Shown: positions 26,550 to 34,690, counted from the first letter of the stretch. The stretch: DNA of 64,000 nucleotides from Sinorhizobium numidicum (GCF_029892045.1 NZ_CP120367.1:2170001-2234000); one strand, 5' to 3'. Notes: generated from the letters alone by a model not told the origin. A program made the numbers and translations.

Positions 26550-27482
26550 ATGTCCATCACGTCGCCTGGAAAGCCGCCATCGACCGCGGCTTCGCTCATG
26601 CAGAACAACAACGTGCTCGGTCTGCTGTTCATGCTGCCGGCCGCTGTCTTTCTCGTTTGCTTCCTCACCTATCCGCTCGGGCTCGGCGTCTGGCTCGGTT
26701 TCACTGATACCCGCATCGGCCGCGACGGTATCTTCATCGGCCTGGAGAACTATGTCTTCCTTGCCCGGGATTCGGTGTTCTGGCTCTCGGTCTTCAACAC
26801 GCTTCTCTATACTTTCGTGGCCTCGATACTGAAGTTCGTGCTCGGCCTCTGGCTCGCGCTGCTGCTCAATGAGAACCTGCCGTTCAAGTCCTTCTTCCGA
26901 GCGATCGTGCTCCTGCCTTGGGTGGTGCCGACGGTGCTTTCGGCGCTCGCCTTCTGGTGGATTTACGATTCCCAATTCTCGATCATTTCCTGGTCGCTGA
27001 TGGAGCTCGGAATTATCGACGGGCCGATCAACTTCCTCGGCGATCCGACGAACGCACGCGCTTCAGTGATCGCCGCCAATGTCTGGCGCGGAATTCCCTT
27101 TGTGGCGATCTCCCTGCTTGCCGGGCTGCAGACGATCCCGGCTTCGCTGCAGGAGGCAGCCTCGCTTGACGGCGCCACGAGCTGGCAGCGCTTCCGTTAT
27201 GTCACCCTGCCGATGCTAACGCCGATCATCGCTGTCGTGATGACGTTTTCGGTGCTGTTCACCTTTACCGATTTCCAGCTCATCTACGTCTTGACCAAAG
27301 GCGGGCCGGTGAACGCGACCCATCTGATGGCGACGCTCTCCTTCCAGCGCGGCATTCCTGGAGGCCAGCTCGGCGAGGGGGCGGCGATCGCCGTCGCGAT
27401 GATCCCCTTCCTGCTCGCCGCTATCATGTTCAGCTTCTTCGGCTTGCAGCGCCGCAAATGGCAGCAGGGCGGTCAGGATTGA
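26550..27482 (+). CDS. ABC transporter permease (CUT1, UgpA/MalF type)
   Basis: A 310-residue inner-membrane protein with six predicted segments. The first follows a short basic tail (NNNVLGLLFMLPAAVFLVCF). The EAA loop that contacts the ATPase reads LQEAASLDGATSWQRFRYVTLP near residues 203-225. Conserved FTDFQLIYVLTKGGP follows. It pairs with the next permease. Confidence 0.94.
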   Translation: MSITSPGKPPSTAASLMQNNNVLGLLFMLPAAVFLVCFLTYPLGLGVWLGFTDTRIGRDGIFIGLENYVFLARDSVFWLSVFNTLLYTFVASILKFVLGLWLALLLNENLPFKSFFRAIVLLPWVVPTVLSALAFWWIYDSQFSIISWSLMELGIIDGPINFLGDPTNARASVIAANVWRGIPFVAISLLAGLQTIPASLQEAASLDGATSWQRFRYVTLPMLTPIIAVVMTFSVLFTFTDFQLIYVLTKGGPVNATHLMATLSFQRGIPGGQLGEGAAIAVAMIPFLLAAIMFSFFGLQRRKWQQGGQD

Positions 27483-27498
27483 GATCGGGAGGGATAAA

Positions 27499-28398
27499 AT
27501 GAACACGACCACAAAAATGGAAGACGCCGTTCTCACCGATACCGCGGAGGGCATGAGCTATCTCAACCGCTTGCCGCGTAGGATCGTCGTGCTCTATCTG
27601 CCGATGGCGGTGTTCGTCTTCGTGCTGCTGTTCCCGTTCTACTGGATGGCGATCACGGCCGTGAAGCCGAACTCGCAGCTCACCGACTACAACAATTACA
27701 GCCCCTTCTGGGTGGTTAGACCGACGCTCGACCACATTAAATATCTGCTTTTCGAGACCTCCTATCCCGGCTGGCTGTGGAACACGATGCTGGTTGCCGT
27801 CGGCTCGACCATCTTGTCGCTGGCAGCCTCGGTCTTTGCGGCTTACGCGATCGAGCGGGTGCGCTTCACCGGCTCTCGGCCCGTCGGGCTGATGATCTTC
27901 CTCGCCTATCTGGTGCCGCCGTCGATCCTCTTCATCCCGCTCGCATTCATCGTCTTCAAGTTCGGGATCTATGATTCCAAGCTGGCGCTGATCTTCACCT
28001 ATCCGACCTTTCTCATCCCATTCTGCACATGGCTGTTGATGGGCTATTTCCGCTCGATCCCGTTCGAGCTGGAGGAAAGCGCGCTGGTCGACGGGGCGAC
28101 GCGCTGGCAGATCCTCATCCGGATCATTTTGCCGCTCGCCGTGCCGGGGCTGATTTCGGCCGGCATTTTCGCCTTTACGCTCTCCTGGAACGAATTCATC
28201 TATGCACTGACATTCATCCAGTCGTCGGAGAACAAGACCGTGCCGGTCGGTGTGCTGACCGAACTGGTACGCGGCGACGTCTTCGAATGGGGCGCGCTGA
28301 TGGCGGGCGCCTTGTTCGGCTCACTGCCCGTCGTCATCCTCTATTCGTTCTTCGTTGACTACTATGTCTCGTCGATGACGGGGGCGGTGAAGGAGTAA
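27499..28398 (+). CDS. ABC transporter permease (CUT1, UgpE/MalG type)
   Basis: A 299-residue inner-membrane permease. The EAA loop is ELEESALVDGATRWQILIRI and the end has SWNEFIYALTFIQSSENKTV typical of MalG-like subunits. It starts 16 bp after the first permease stop with a GGGAGG ribosome site. With the ATPase, binding protein and partner permease it makes a complete CUT1 importer, whose link to tetronate metabolism rests only on operon order after denD and the SDR. Confidence 0.94.
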   Translation: MNTTTKMEDAVLTDTAEGMSYLNRLPRRIVVLYLPMAVFVFVLLFPFYWMAITAVKPNSQLTDYNNYSPFWVVRPTLDHIKYLLFETSYPGWLWNTMLVAVGSTILSLAASVFAAYAIERVRFTGSRPVGLMIFLAYLVPPSILFIPLAFIVFKFGIYDSKLALIFTYPTFLIPFCTWLLMGYFRSIPFELEESALVDGATRWQILIRIILPLAVPGLISAGIFAFTLSWNEFIYALTFIQSSENKTVPVGVLTELVRGDVFEWGALMAGALFGSLPVVILYSFFVDYYVSSMTGAVKE

Positions 28399-28410
28399 CC
28401 GATCGCTATT

Positions 28411-29085
28411 TTACCTGAACCGAGAGGCCTTCACCGCCGGTGTCAGGAGAAGTGCGAGCGTGGCGGCAATCGAGGCGAACGGCGCCCAGGCGCCGGGATC
28501 CTCCAGTGCCCACAGCGTCAGGCCGCTGAAGCCGCACCACAGAAGGGGCATAGGCAGAAGCAGCCAGGGCGTCTTCCGCGATGCCGCCAACACTGCGCCG
28601 AGCGTTGCCGTTGCGGTCGGATCCGGCATCATCGCGAAGGTCTCGGCCGAGGCGAGGGAGCGGCCCGCCAGCAAGGCAAGGAATGGATAGGCGAGCAGGC
28701 CGAAGAGCATGAGGCCGATGCCGCCGGCTTGGCGCAGGCGGGTTGCGGCCGGGTCGGCTTGCCCCGTCGTGCCGCTCCACAGAGCCAGCAATCCGGCCTC
28801 AGCCAGGAAGGCAATTGCCGCGTAGGACGTCGCCCAACTGATGGCGGCATAGCGTATCCACAGGAACTGCCACGCGCAGAAGGCCCAAGCTGCGGCAAGC
28901 GTCGGATACACGGCGATGCGGGCGCGCGGAACATGCAAGGCCGGTATCAGGACGAGGAGCGCAGCGGCGATCAGGATAAGCTGAAGCGGCCAGAGATCCT
29001 GGTTGTAGCGCTCGATGAGGCGAAAATAGACCCTCGGCGAAAACATCAGGAAGTCTGAGAGCGTGTAGCTCGTCCAATCGGGCAT
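28411..29085 (-). CDS. DUF6064-like multi-pass membrane protein
   Basis: A 224-residue protein with about six hydrophobic segments (LQLILIAAALLVLIPAL, AAISWATSYAAIAFLAEAGL, GIGLMLFGLLAYPFLALLAG, TPWLLLPMPLLWCGFSGL, IAATLALLLTPAV). The N-terminal YTLSDFLMFSPRVYFRLIERYN and the general pattern recall DUF6064 proteins, which have no known function. It converges on the permease gene (12 bp between stops) and lies downstream of an aldo/keto reductase on the same strand. Confidence 0.75.
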   Translation of the reverse strand: MPDWTSYTLSDFLMFSPRVYFRLIERYNQDLWPLQLILIAAALLVLIPALHVPRARIAVYPTLAAAWAFCAWQFLWIRYAAISWATSYAAIAFLAEAGLLALWSGTTGQADPAATRLRQAGGIGLMLFGLLAYPFLALLAGRSLASAETFAMMPDPTATATLGAVLAASRKTPWLLLPMPLLWCGFSGLTLWALEDPGAWAPFASIAATLALLLTPAVKASRFR

Positions 29086-29119
29086 CAGCTCGCATCCGCG
29101 TCACGAGCACGGCGCCTGT

Positions 29120-30037
29120 TCACAGCGCCTCCACGTAGTCGACCATGCGCCGGCGCGTCCTTTCATCCGGCAGGATGCCTGTCGCCGCCTCGATGTTCTC
29201 GCGCACATGGGCGACGAGGGTGGTCGCCGGAATGGCGCAGGTAACCGCCGGATGGGAGATAATGAATTTCAGCAGAAACTGAGCCCAATTGCGCGCGCCC
29301 GTCTCGGCGAGCCAGTCCGGCAGGGGTTCGTCCTCGAATTGTCGGATGAGGTTCCCCTGGCGGAAGGGACGGTTGACGATGACGGCGATGCCCTTTTCCT
29401 GCGCCAGCGGCAGGATGCGTTGTTCGACTTCACGGTCGAGGACATTGTAGGTGACCTGGACGAAGTCGATCGGCTCGTTCGCCATGATGCTTTCGATTTC
29501 CCGGTGCCTGCGCCCTTCCGAGGTCGTGATGCCGACATAGCGCAATTGTCCTTGCGCCTTCATCTTAAAAAGAGCCGGCAAATGCTCCTCCCAGGATAGA
29601 AGATTGTGGACCTGCATGAGATCGAATTTAGCTACCCCCCAATAGCCGCGGGAGGCCTCGATTTGCGACGCTCCCTCTTCCGGGTCCGATATCCAGACCT
29701 TCTCGGCCGAAAACAGGCCCTTGGGATATCCGAGCTTGCGTAACCCGTAGCCGATCGTCGGCTGGGAAGAGCCGTACATTGGGGACGAGTCGATCATGCG
29801 ACCGCCGCCTTCGAAGAAGGCTGCCATTACATCCGCGCATTCGTCCTTAAGCACCGGATCGTCTCCGACGTTGAAGGTGATCCAGGTGCCGAGGCCGACA
29901 ACCGGCACCGGCTCGCCGCTCACCGGTATGGGCCTGGTGATGATGTCGGCGGGCTGTCCGAGCGCCAGCCGCGGCAGAACCGGCAGCAAAGCCCCGAAGC
30001 CGAGCCCCTGCATGATCGCGCGCCGGGTGATTGCCAT
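29120..30037 (-). CDS. Tat-exported aldo/keto reductase
   Basis: A 305-residue aldo/keto reductase. The start TRRAIMQGLGFGALLPVL is a twin-arginine signal, so the enzyme probably works in the periplasm with a pre-loaded cofactor. The barrel shows VVGLGTWITF, GGRMIDSSPMYGSSQPTIG (catalytic Asp and Tyr), EKVWIS (Lys), LMQVHNLLSWEEHLP (His), and the NADPH-end segment VTCAIPATTLVAHVREN. The substrate is unknown. The 200 bp upstream hold no gene that I can see. Confidence 0.9.
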   Translation of the reverse strand: MAITRRAIMQGLGFGALLPVLPRLALGQPADIITRPIPVSGEPVPVVGLGTWITFNVGDDPVLKDECADVMAAFFEGGGRMIDSSPMYGSSQPTIGYGLRKLGYPKGLFSAEKVWISDPEEGASQIEASRGYWGVAKFDLMQVHNLLSWEEHLPALFKMKAQGQLRYVGITTSEGRRHREIESIMANEPIDFVQVTYNVLDREVEQRILPLAQEKGIAVIVNRPFRQGNLIRQFEDEPLPDWLAETGARNWAQFLLKFIISHPAVTCAIPATTLVAHVRENIEAATGILPDERTRRRMVDYVEAL

Positions 30038-30242
30038 CGCTCACTCCCTCCGTTTGAAGCGGCATGGTAAAGGCTTGTCGGTCCTCGCCCGCGGCCCGCT
30101 CCAAAGTCGCTGTGATCGTGTCGGCAATGACCGCCGCGACGAGCCGGCACGGACGCTCACGATAATGAACCCCCGCGGAAGAAGTCTGAAGGCACGAAGT
30201 CGTGAGCGACGAATTCGGTGCCGCAGACGAGCGCGCTCAGTC

Positions 30243-30360
30243 CTAACCGTTAAAGGCGCGCTCGATCGCGGCGATATCGAGCTTGACCATGCCGAGCATG
30301 ACTTCGGTTGCGCGTTTGGCGCGATCGCGATCAGGATCGGCAATCATGTGCAGTAACTGC
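30243..30360 (-). pseudogene. 3' fragment of a VOC/PhnB-like gene
   Basis: The last ~37 codons (LLHMIADPDRDRAKRATEVM, then LGMVKLDIAAIERAFNG and stop) look like the C-terminus of VOC-superfamily PhnB/3-demethylubiquinone-methyltransferase-like proteins. Upstream the frame passes directly into a decayed recombinase sequence, so a deletion has joined the two. No N-terminal VOC part is present. Confidence 0.6.
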
Positions 30361-30720
30361 TGCATCGGCTTTCGGGCAGAGGAACACCGCGGTTCGCCGC
30401 CTCGGTCAGATAGCCGGATCTCAGCCCGTGCGCCGAAAATAGCGTCGGATCGAGGCCTGCTTACAGCGGCCTTCAGAACCAGGTTGACCGATTGCGGCGT
30501 TAGCGCGCGCCGGTCAACATTGTCCCATTGATCGATGCGCCGGGACACCGCGCCCGTCGTCGATCCCGGTTCCGCCAGCCACCGTTCAAGGCGATTGCCG
30601 GTCGGCCGATCAGGATGACGGGCGCGTCGTCATCGGCGACGGTGGTCTTGGTGCGGCCGAGGTTGATAGTGAGACGGATAGGGCAGGGGAGGTCTTGTCG
30701 GTCGGTCGCTTCTCTCAACC
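30361..30720 (-). pseudogene. Tyrosine recombinase/integrase remnant, copy 1
   Basis: Pieces in shifting frames match the C-terminal half of the integrase at 31773-32891: INLGRTKTTVADDDAPVILI, IDQWDNVDRRALTPQSVNLV, and (in another frame) SAHGLRSGYLTEAANRGVPL with the HxxR active-site motif. The N-terminal part and the catalytic Tyr are missing, and at least two frameshifts separate the pieces. It is a relic of a phage-type or island integrase. Confidence 0.75.
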
Positions 30721-30849
30721 TGGAGGGAACCGTGACAGCCTCCGCCAAAAATTTCGGCTTTCCGCCGAATCCAGAACGATCTATCTGTGCTGCAGCATAT
30801 GACGAGCCTGACTGGCTACGGTTCGGCAGGCCAAGATCAAGGGAAGACT

Positions 30850-31056
30850 ATGGCGACGGGTACGGTAAAATGGTTCAACGCAACAAAGGGCTTTGGCTTC
30901 ATCCAGCCGGACGACGGCAGCGCCGATGTTTTCGTCCACATTTCTGCAGTGGAGCGGGCTGGCCTGCGAGATCTGAAGGATGGTCAGAAGATCACCTATG
31001 AGCTGGTAAAGGATCGTAAGTCCGGCAAGATGTCGGCGGACAATTTGCAGGCCTAG
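30850..31056 (+). CDS. cspA: Cold-shock protein
   Basis: A 68-residue OB-fold RNA chaperone: [20 protein letters not shown] carries RNP1 (KGFGFI) and [10 protein letters not shown] carries RNP2. It binds single-stranded RNA/DNA and melts structured mRNAs. An in-frame upstream ATG at 30787 is a spurious extension. The gene sits between two integrase remnants and just upstream of an alpha-r14-type sRNA. Confidence 0.95.
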   Translation: MATGTVKWFNATKGFGFIQPDDGSADVFVHISAVERAGLRDLKDGQKITYELVKDRKSGKMSADNLQA

Positions 31057-31179
31057 CCCGGTTCCTCACACGCGAGCTAGGATAGGCCGGGGTCGACTCG
31101 GCCTTTTCCGTTTAGAGTATTCAGCGACCGGTAAGAGTGGTGCACCCGGCCCCGCCGCGACGTGAACGTTCTTGAATTT

Positions 31180-31192
31180 GTTGCAATGCAAC
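31180..31192. promoter_or_regulatory. Perfect palindrome before the alpha-r14 sRNA
   Basis: GTTGCAATGCAAC lies just ahead of the likely 5' end of the sRNA and just after CTTGAA (31171-31176), a possible -35. It could be a regulator site; no protein can be assigned. Confidence 0.4.
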
Positions 31193-31194
31193 AC

Positions 31195-31321
31195 CACCTT
31201 TTTAGTGTCGAGGCGGTTCACCTCCTCCCGAACCGCTTCGGTTCGACGGACAGCCTTCCTCCTCCCAGCTGTCGGTCACTTAACGAAGCCCGGCGCACCT
31301 CCTCCGCGCCGGGCGTTTTCG
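31195..31321 (+). ncRNA. alpha-r14 family small RNA (NfeR1/Smr14C-like, anti-Shine-Dalgarno type)
   Basis: Three successive hairpins each expose an anti-Shine-Dalgarno loop. Hairpin 1: GCGGTTC (31213-31219) and GAACCGC (31230-31236) around CCTCCTCCC. Hairpin 2: GACAGC (31249-31254) and GCTGTC (31268-31273) around CCTCCTCCC (31258-31266). Hairpin 3: GCCCGGCGC and GCGCCGGGC around CCTCCTCC (31298-31305), followed by GTTTTC as terminator. This is the defining architecture of the alpha-r14 ('cuckoo') sRNAs of Rhizobiales, which pair with ribosome sites of many mRNAs and include S. meliloti NfeR1. Strand and 3' end are firm; the 5' end is approximate. Confidence 0.85.
31288..31319 (+). terminator. 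Rho-independent terminator of the sRNA
   Basis: A 9-bp perfect GC stem (31288-31296 with 31306-31314), loop ACCTCCTCC, then GTTTT. It doubles as the third anti-SD hairpin of the sRNA. Confidence 0.85.
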
Positions 31322-31418
31322 TGCCGTCGGTGCGCAGTTTTCAGCAGGCCGGCCGCACCCCGATTTTGCCACTCTTATCGGTCATGCCGTCACGCGATCA
31401 GAATGCGAGAGCGGAACC

Positions 31419-31784
31419 ATGGAAGCCAACGCGAGCGACCGCGAGCTCATCGAGGTGATGAGACGTTACTTTGCGACGAAGGCTGAGCTGGCTGCGTTGA
31501 AGGCGCAGCTGGAAGCGGCGAGGCAGGCCGCTGGCGCGGAGATCACTACCTTTTACGACCCGCGTCACAATCGAACTCATGCGGGCATCTTGCTACGATC
31601 CCATGACCTGAAGCGCGAAATGGCTTCGCTGATGGAGCGCGCTGAAACCTGGGCCAGGGCAGAAATTGCCGCAAACCAAGATCGATTGGTGGAGGCGTCG
31701 ACGGCGGAAGAACCGTCATCGCCCGATAGGCCGACCGACACGCCATTCGATGCCGCCGCCGCATCGTCGCGTTTAAACGATTAG
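31419..31784 (+). CDS. Small hypothetical coiled-coil protein
   Basis: A possible 121-residue product I do not recognise. Residues 5-40 (ELIEVMRRYFATKAELAALK and beyond) look like an amphipathic coiled coil; the middle is charged and the end is disordered and Ser/Pro-rich. No signal peptide or membrane segment. The ATG follows the sRNA terminator by 100 bp without a strong ribosome site. Its 3' end overlaps the convergent integrase relic by 12 bp. It may be real, but no domain supports it. Confidence 0.45.
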   Translation: MEANASDRELIEVMRRYFATKAELAALKAQLEAARQAAGAEITTFYDPRHNRTHAGILLRSHDLKREMASLMERAETWARAEIAANQDRLVEASTAEEPSSPDRPTDTPFDAAAASSRLND

Positions 31785-32891
31785 CCGCGCCACGCGTCCC
31801 AGCTTGCGCTCGGCTTTGTTGTAGTAGCTCGCCGCCTGCGTCACTGACTTGTGCAGCGACTGCTGCATCGCTTCGGGGAGCGGAACGCCGCGATTGGCCG
31901 CCTCCGTCAGATAACCGGATCTCAGCCCATGCGCCGTGCCGCGTCGAGGCCGGCCTGCTTGCAACGGCGCTTCAGGATCAGGTTGACCGACTGTGGCGTG
32001 AGCGCCCGCCGGTCGACGTTATCCCATTGATCAATGCGCCGGAATACCGGTCCCGCGGTGAGCCGTGCTTCCGTGAGCCATCGTTTCAAGACGGTCACCG
32101 GCCGACCGATCAGCAGCACATGTTCGTCGTCGCCGCTAGTTGTCGTTTTCGTGCGGCCGAGGCGGATCGACAGGCAGGGCAGGGGAGTTCTCATCGGCCG
32201 GATCGGCGCGCACCGGCTCCTCCTCGTGGAGATCCTCGACGCGCAAATCCGCCACCTCCGAACGGCGACGGCCGCCGGAGGCAAAGGCGGTCAACAAGAA
32301 CGCGCGATCGCGCAAGTCGACGAGCCGATCGCCGGCGCAGGCCTGAAGCAGCTTCGCCAGGACATCCTCGGTAACCGCCTTTTTGCTTTTCCTTTGCCGT
32401 GGCCGGCTGCTTGCCTTCACCGCTAGGCGAAGTGCGCTCTTGAGCGAGGGCGCTGAAAACGAGCCGCTTAAGCCCCGCCAGCGGATGAGAACCGACCAGC
32501 TCGTCAACCGTCGCCGCACTGTGCCGGGCGCGTGCGGGCCGACGGCCTTCAGCAGGCGCTCGGCGCGCAATCCGGCCTCGACCTCCGCCGGCATGGCGCG
32601 GCCCGCGTCCTCGGCTCGCTTCACCCGGTCCCAGAGGTGGTGGGCAACGAATTTCAGCAGCAGGCTTTCCGGCGCCGGCCAGGGGAGGGGGGAGTCGGTC
32701 GCAAGCTGGCACCAGACCTCGCGGTAGCCGAGGTCGGAGGCAAGGGCCCTCAGCGGATTCTTCCCCATGCCTTCGCTGGCGAGATGCTTGAGTATGGCAA
32801 CGTCGTCGTCGGTCAGGAGACCGGCGAGCTGGTCGCGGCGGTTAAACGGCAGAATTGCGTCGAGTGCGTCGAGCGCCTCGGCCCGTTTCAC
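31773..32891 (-). pseudogene. Tyrosine recombinase/integrase, copy 2, frameshifted
   Basis: The N-terminal ~230 residues are intact (MKRAEALDALDAILPFNRRD, WCQLATDSPLPWPAPESLLL, TAFASGGRRRSEVADL with the first catalytic Arg). Near 32180 the frame shifts to continue SIRLGRTKTTTSGDDEHVLL and RIDQWDNVDRRALTPQSVNL, and near 31930 it shifts again to AHGLRSGYLTEAANRGVPL (HxxR) and AASYYNKAERKLG (catalytic Tyr). All catalytic parts are present but in three frames, so the gene is dead unless these are sequencing errors. It belongs to a phage-integrase family common in rhizobial accessory regions. Confidence 0.85.
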
Positions 32892-32963
32892 GATCGCATC
32901 CTCGTCAATTTGTCACAGGACGGTTTTCCGTTGCCAATGAACGCCCTTTCGATCAGCACCTCG

Positions 32964-33239
32964 TTATCGCTCTTCACGCGTATGCCAAAGCCGCAGCACG
33001 TAGATCGTTGACTGCCTGATCTCATAGCGCATTTCGTAATGGCCAACGACGATTCGGCGGACCTCGCGGGGATTGAACTCCTCCAGCCGCTCGCCGATCC
33101 ATGGTTGTTCAAGCAGGCTTGTTGGAGCGCTTGTCAAAGATTGGACGGTGCGGACAGCGGCTTGCCGATTTACTAGCGCCAGGAAATCATAGAGGCGCCC
33201 GAGATCGGACACCGCTTTACTCGACCACTCAAGCTTCAT
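32964..33239 (-). CDS. RelE/ParE-family toxin
   Basis: A 91-residue ParE/RelE-fold protein (MKLEWSSKAVSDLGRLYDFL, PWIGERLEEFNPREVRRIVV, YEMRYEIRQSTIYVLRLWHTREER). The start at 33239 overlaps the antitoxin stop as TGATG; a longer frame from 33287 has no family support. ParE members poison gyrase, RelE members cleave mRNA at the ribosome; the strand pattern ending in RLWHTRE favours ParE. It is the second gene of a two-gene module with the ribbon-helix-helix protein upstream. Confidence 0.9.
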   Translation of the reverse strand: MKLEWSSKAVSDLGRLYDFLALVNRQAAVRTVQSLTSAPTSLLEQPWIGERLEEFNPREVRRIVVGHYEMRYEIRQSTIYVLRLWHTREER

Positions 33240-33499
33240 CACAGCGGTAGCGGCCGCGGCTTGTCGCTGTCGAGACTGTCGGCCCACGCCTGCACGGACT
33301 GATGGTCAATCACCCGGCCACTGTCCACGTCAGCGAGCGCCTCCAGAGTCATGCGCCGGCGTTCCTCTTCCTGGTCGATCCAGGCCGCCAGCGCTTGCTT
33401 CACGATCCAACCGCGCGAACGCTCAAGTCGAGCCGCGATCTGATCGACTTTTTCGGCGAGCGGCAGGGGCACGTGCGCTGTCACTACCTTCGTTTCCAT
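33239..33499 (-). CDS. Ribbon-helix-helix antitoxin (CopG/ParD-like)
   Basis: An 86-residue protein from METKVVTAHVPLPLAEKVDQ: the beta strand VVTAHVPL and helices of a ribbon-helix-helix DNA-binding domain, followed by a C-terminal toxin-binding tail (QSVQAWADSLDSD). A start at 33526 is possible but less typical. It would neutralise the ParE-like toxin encoded next (1-bp overlap) and repress the pair at the palindrome at 33525-33537. Confidence 0.88.
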   Translation of the reverse strand: METKVVTAHVPLPLAEKVDQIAARLERSRGWIVKQALAAWIDQEEERRRMTLEALADVDSGRVIDHQSVQAWADSLDSDKPRPLPL

Positions 33500-33524
33500 G
33501 TTTTGGCCCTGTCGATTCATTTTC

Positions 33525-33549
33525 AATCACAGTGATTAATATTGATTAA
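33525..33549. promoter_or_regulatory. Operator of the ParDE-like module
   Basis: Perfect 13-bp palindrome AATCACAGTGATT (33525-33537) followed by a repeated GATTAAT/GATTAAC (33534-33549), 26 bp upstream of the antitoxin ATG. Tandem short sites are usual for ribbon-helix-helix autorepressors. Confidence 0.6.
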
Positions 33550-33659
33550 CTTGGAGAAAAATCAAGCGCGAATGGCGGCGGCGAGATTGCCCGGCGGCCG
33601 CTCGCCGGTCGACAGCGCCGTGCGCGGGATGTCGCGCGCCTCGTCCTCCGGGCGCATTG

Positions 33660-34046
33660 TCATGCCGCCTGCATGTCGGTGCGTGAGAAATCATCACCTT
33701 TGAAGAGCAGCGGTTCGTTGCGCGTCTTGGCCAGCGCATAGGAGAAACAGTCTCCATAATTCAGACCTGCCGGATGTCGGCCTTTGCCGTAGCTGCGCCA
33801 GGCTCGCCTTGCGACGGCGATCTGCTCCGCGTCGACGGCGACGATTTCGACGCCCGCCTTGTAGAGCCATAGATCGAGCTCGGCGGCACCTGCCTCGCCG
33901 AGGCGCGCCTCGATGACGATTGCCAGTTCAAGGACTGTCGCGGCCGAGATGAAGCGCCGTGGAGCGTCGACGACTTTTTGCTCGTAGCTTTCCGCTTCCG
34001 GCTCATTGAATGCGATCGCGACGATGGCGGAGGTGTCGATGACCAT
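33660..34046 (-). CDS. vapC: PIN-domain ribonuclease toxin (VapC)
   Basis: A 128-residue PIN-domain protein. The conserved acidic residues are visible: Asp in [11 protein letters not shown], Glu in ATVLELAIVIE, Asp in NYGDCFSYALAK, and Asp in LLFKGDDFSRTD. These hold the Mg ion for RNA cleavage, often of tRNA. It is the downstream member of a VapBC pair, with the start overlapping the vapB stop by 1 bp. Confidence 0.93.
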   Translation of the reverse strand: MVIDTSAIVAIAFNEPEAESYEQKVVDAPRRFISAATVLELAIVIEARLGEAGAAELDLWLYKAGVEIVAVDAEQIAVARRAWRSYGKGRHPAGLNYGDCFSYALAKTRNEPLLFKGDDFSRTDMQAA

Positions 34047-34300
34047 CAGTTGGGGAGCCCGTTTTCGTCATACCCCAAAATCTCATCGGCAGAGCGGTTG
34101 TCGAGCACCGGCAGCTTCGCCCAGCGTCGACGGCTGGCGGCAAGCTCCTCGAGAAGAACATCGCGATTTCCCGTGTTTGCGAGACGCCGCAGCCGCTCTT
34201 CCAGTGCGCGGCGGGTCGCCATGGTAATAGTTTCACCAGTCTTCTCGGCCAGTGCCTTTGCCAGGCGTTCCGTCTCTAGATCTTTAATGCTGAGCGCCAT
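34046..34300 (-). CDS. vapB: VapB antitoxin
   Basis: An 84-residue antitoxin of the PSK/Rv0623-like VapB family: [20 protein letters not shown] is the N-terminal DNA-binding part with the family's ET...A.R.ALEERL helix, and the C-terminal tail ([15 protein letters not shown]) should bind VapC. The pair is intact. A large palindrome lies 125 bp upstream. Confidence 0.92.
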   Translation of the reverse strand: MALSIKDLETERLAKALAEKTGETITMATRRALEERLRRLANTGNRDVLLEELAASRRRWAKLPVLDNRSADEILGYDENGLPN

Positions 34301-34424
34301 TTCTGGTTCCTTGGTTCCTCGTTGTCCATATTCTACCTAGCTCCGGCGCAGGCGCAAGGGTTGGATACGCCGCCTAGCGGTATGCGGCCGACGCGACTTT
34401 AGCGGCTTCGCGCCGTGAAATTAA

Positions 34425-34457
34425 TCACTATCGATACTGGGTCCCTATCGATAGTGA
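34425..34457. promoter_or_regulatory. 33-bp perfect inverted repeat upstream of vapBC
   Basis: Arms TCACTATCGATA (34425-34436) and TATCGATAGTGA (34446-34457) are perfectly complementary around CTGGGTCCC. Each arm contains the self-palindrome TATCGATA. It may be an operator for a dimeric regulator or a recombination site; no gene start lies within 120 bp. Confidence 0.55.
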
Positions 34458-34470
34458 CGCGACGCCGAAA

Positions 34471-34690
34471 TCAGCGTCCGCGTGACGGAAAGGAAATCAA
34501 AGTCTTGTCGCAGACCTTTCCGGAAGATGCGCTGTCTATTTTCCACATCGCTTCAGGTGAACCGTCAAAGGTCGCGCCATGACCGCGATGGAAGTGAGCG
34601 AACCCCACTTCGCCGACGGTGGAGTTGGTGGCTTTATCGACGACAAATAAACGGCCGAAGCCGAAGACGCGAGGCTTTGAGATCGCAGGC
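34471..34690 (-). pseudogene. GNAT acetyltransferase fragment
   Basis: GFGRLFVVDKATNSTVGEVG, then FAHFHRGHGATFDGSPEAMW, looks like the central strands of a RimJ/RimL-type GNAT N-acetyltransferase (VGEVGFADFHRG...FDG.PEA.W pattern). The following sequence (KIDSASSGKVCDKTL) loses the acetyl-CoA loop (Q/RxxGxG/A) and ends early. Both ends of the gene are missing. Confidence 0.5.

Noticed and set aside
31162..31486. Two overlapping plus-strand frames of ~100 codons
   Set aside because: They run through the three hairpins and terminator of the alpha-r14 sRNA and have no protein features.
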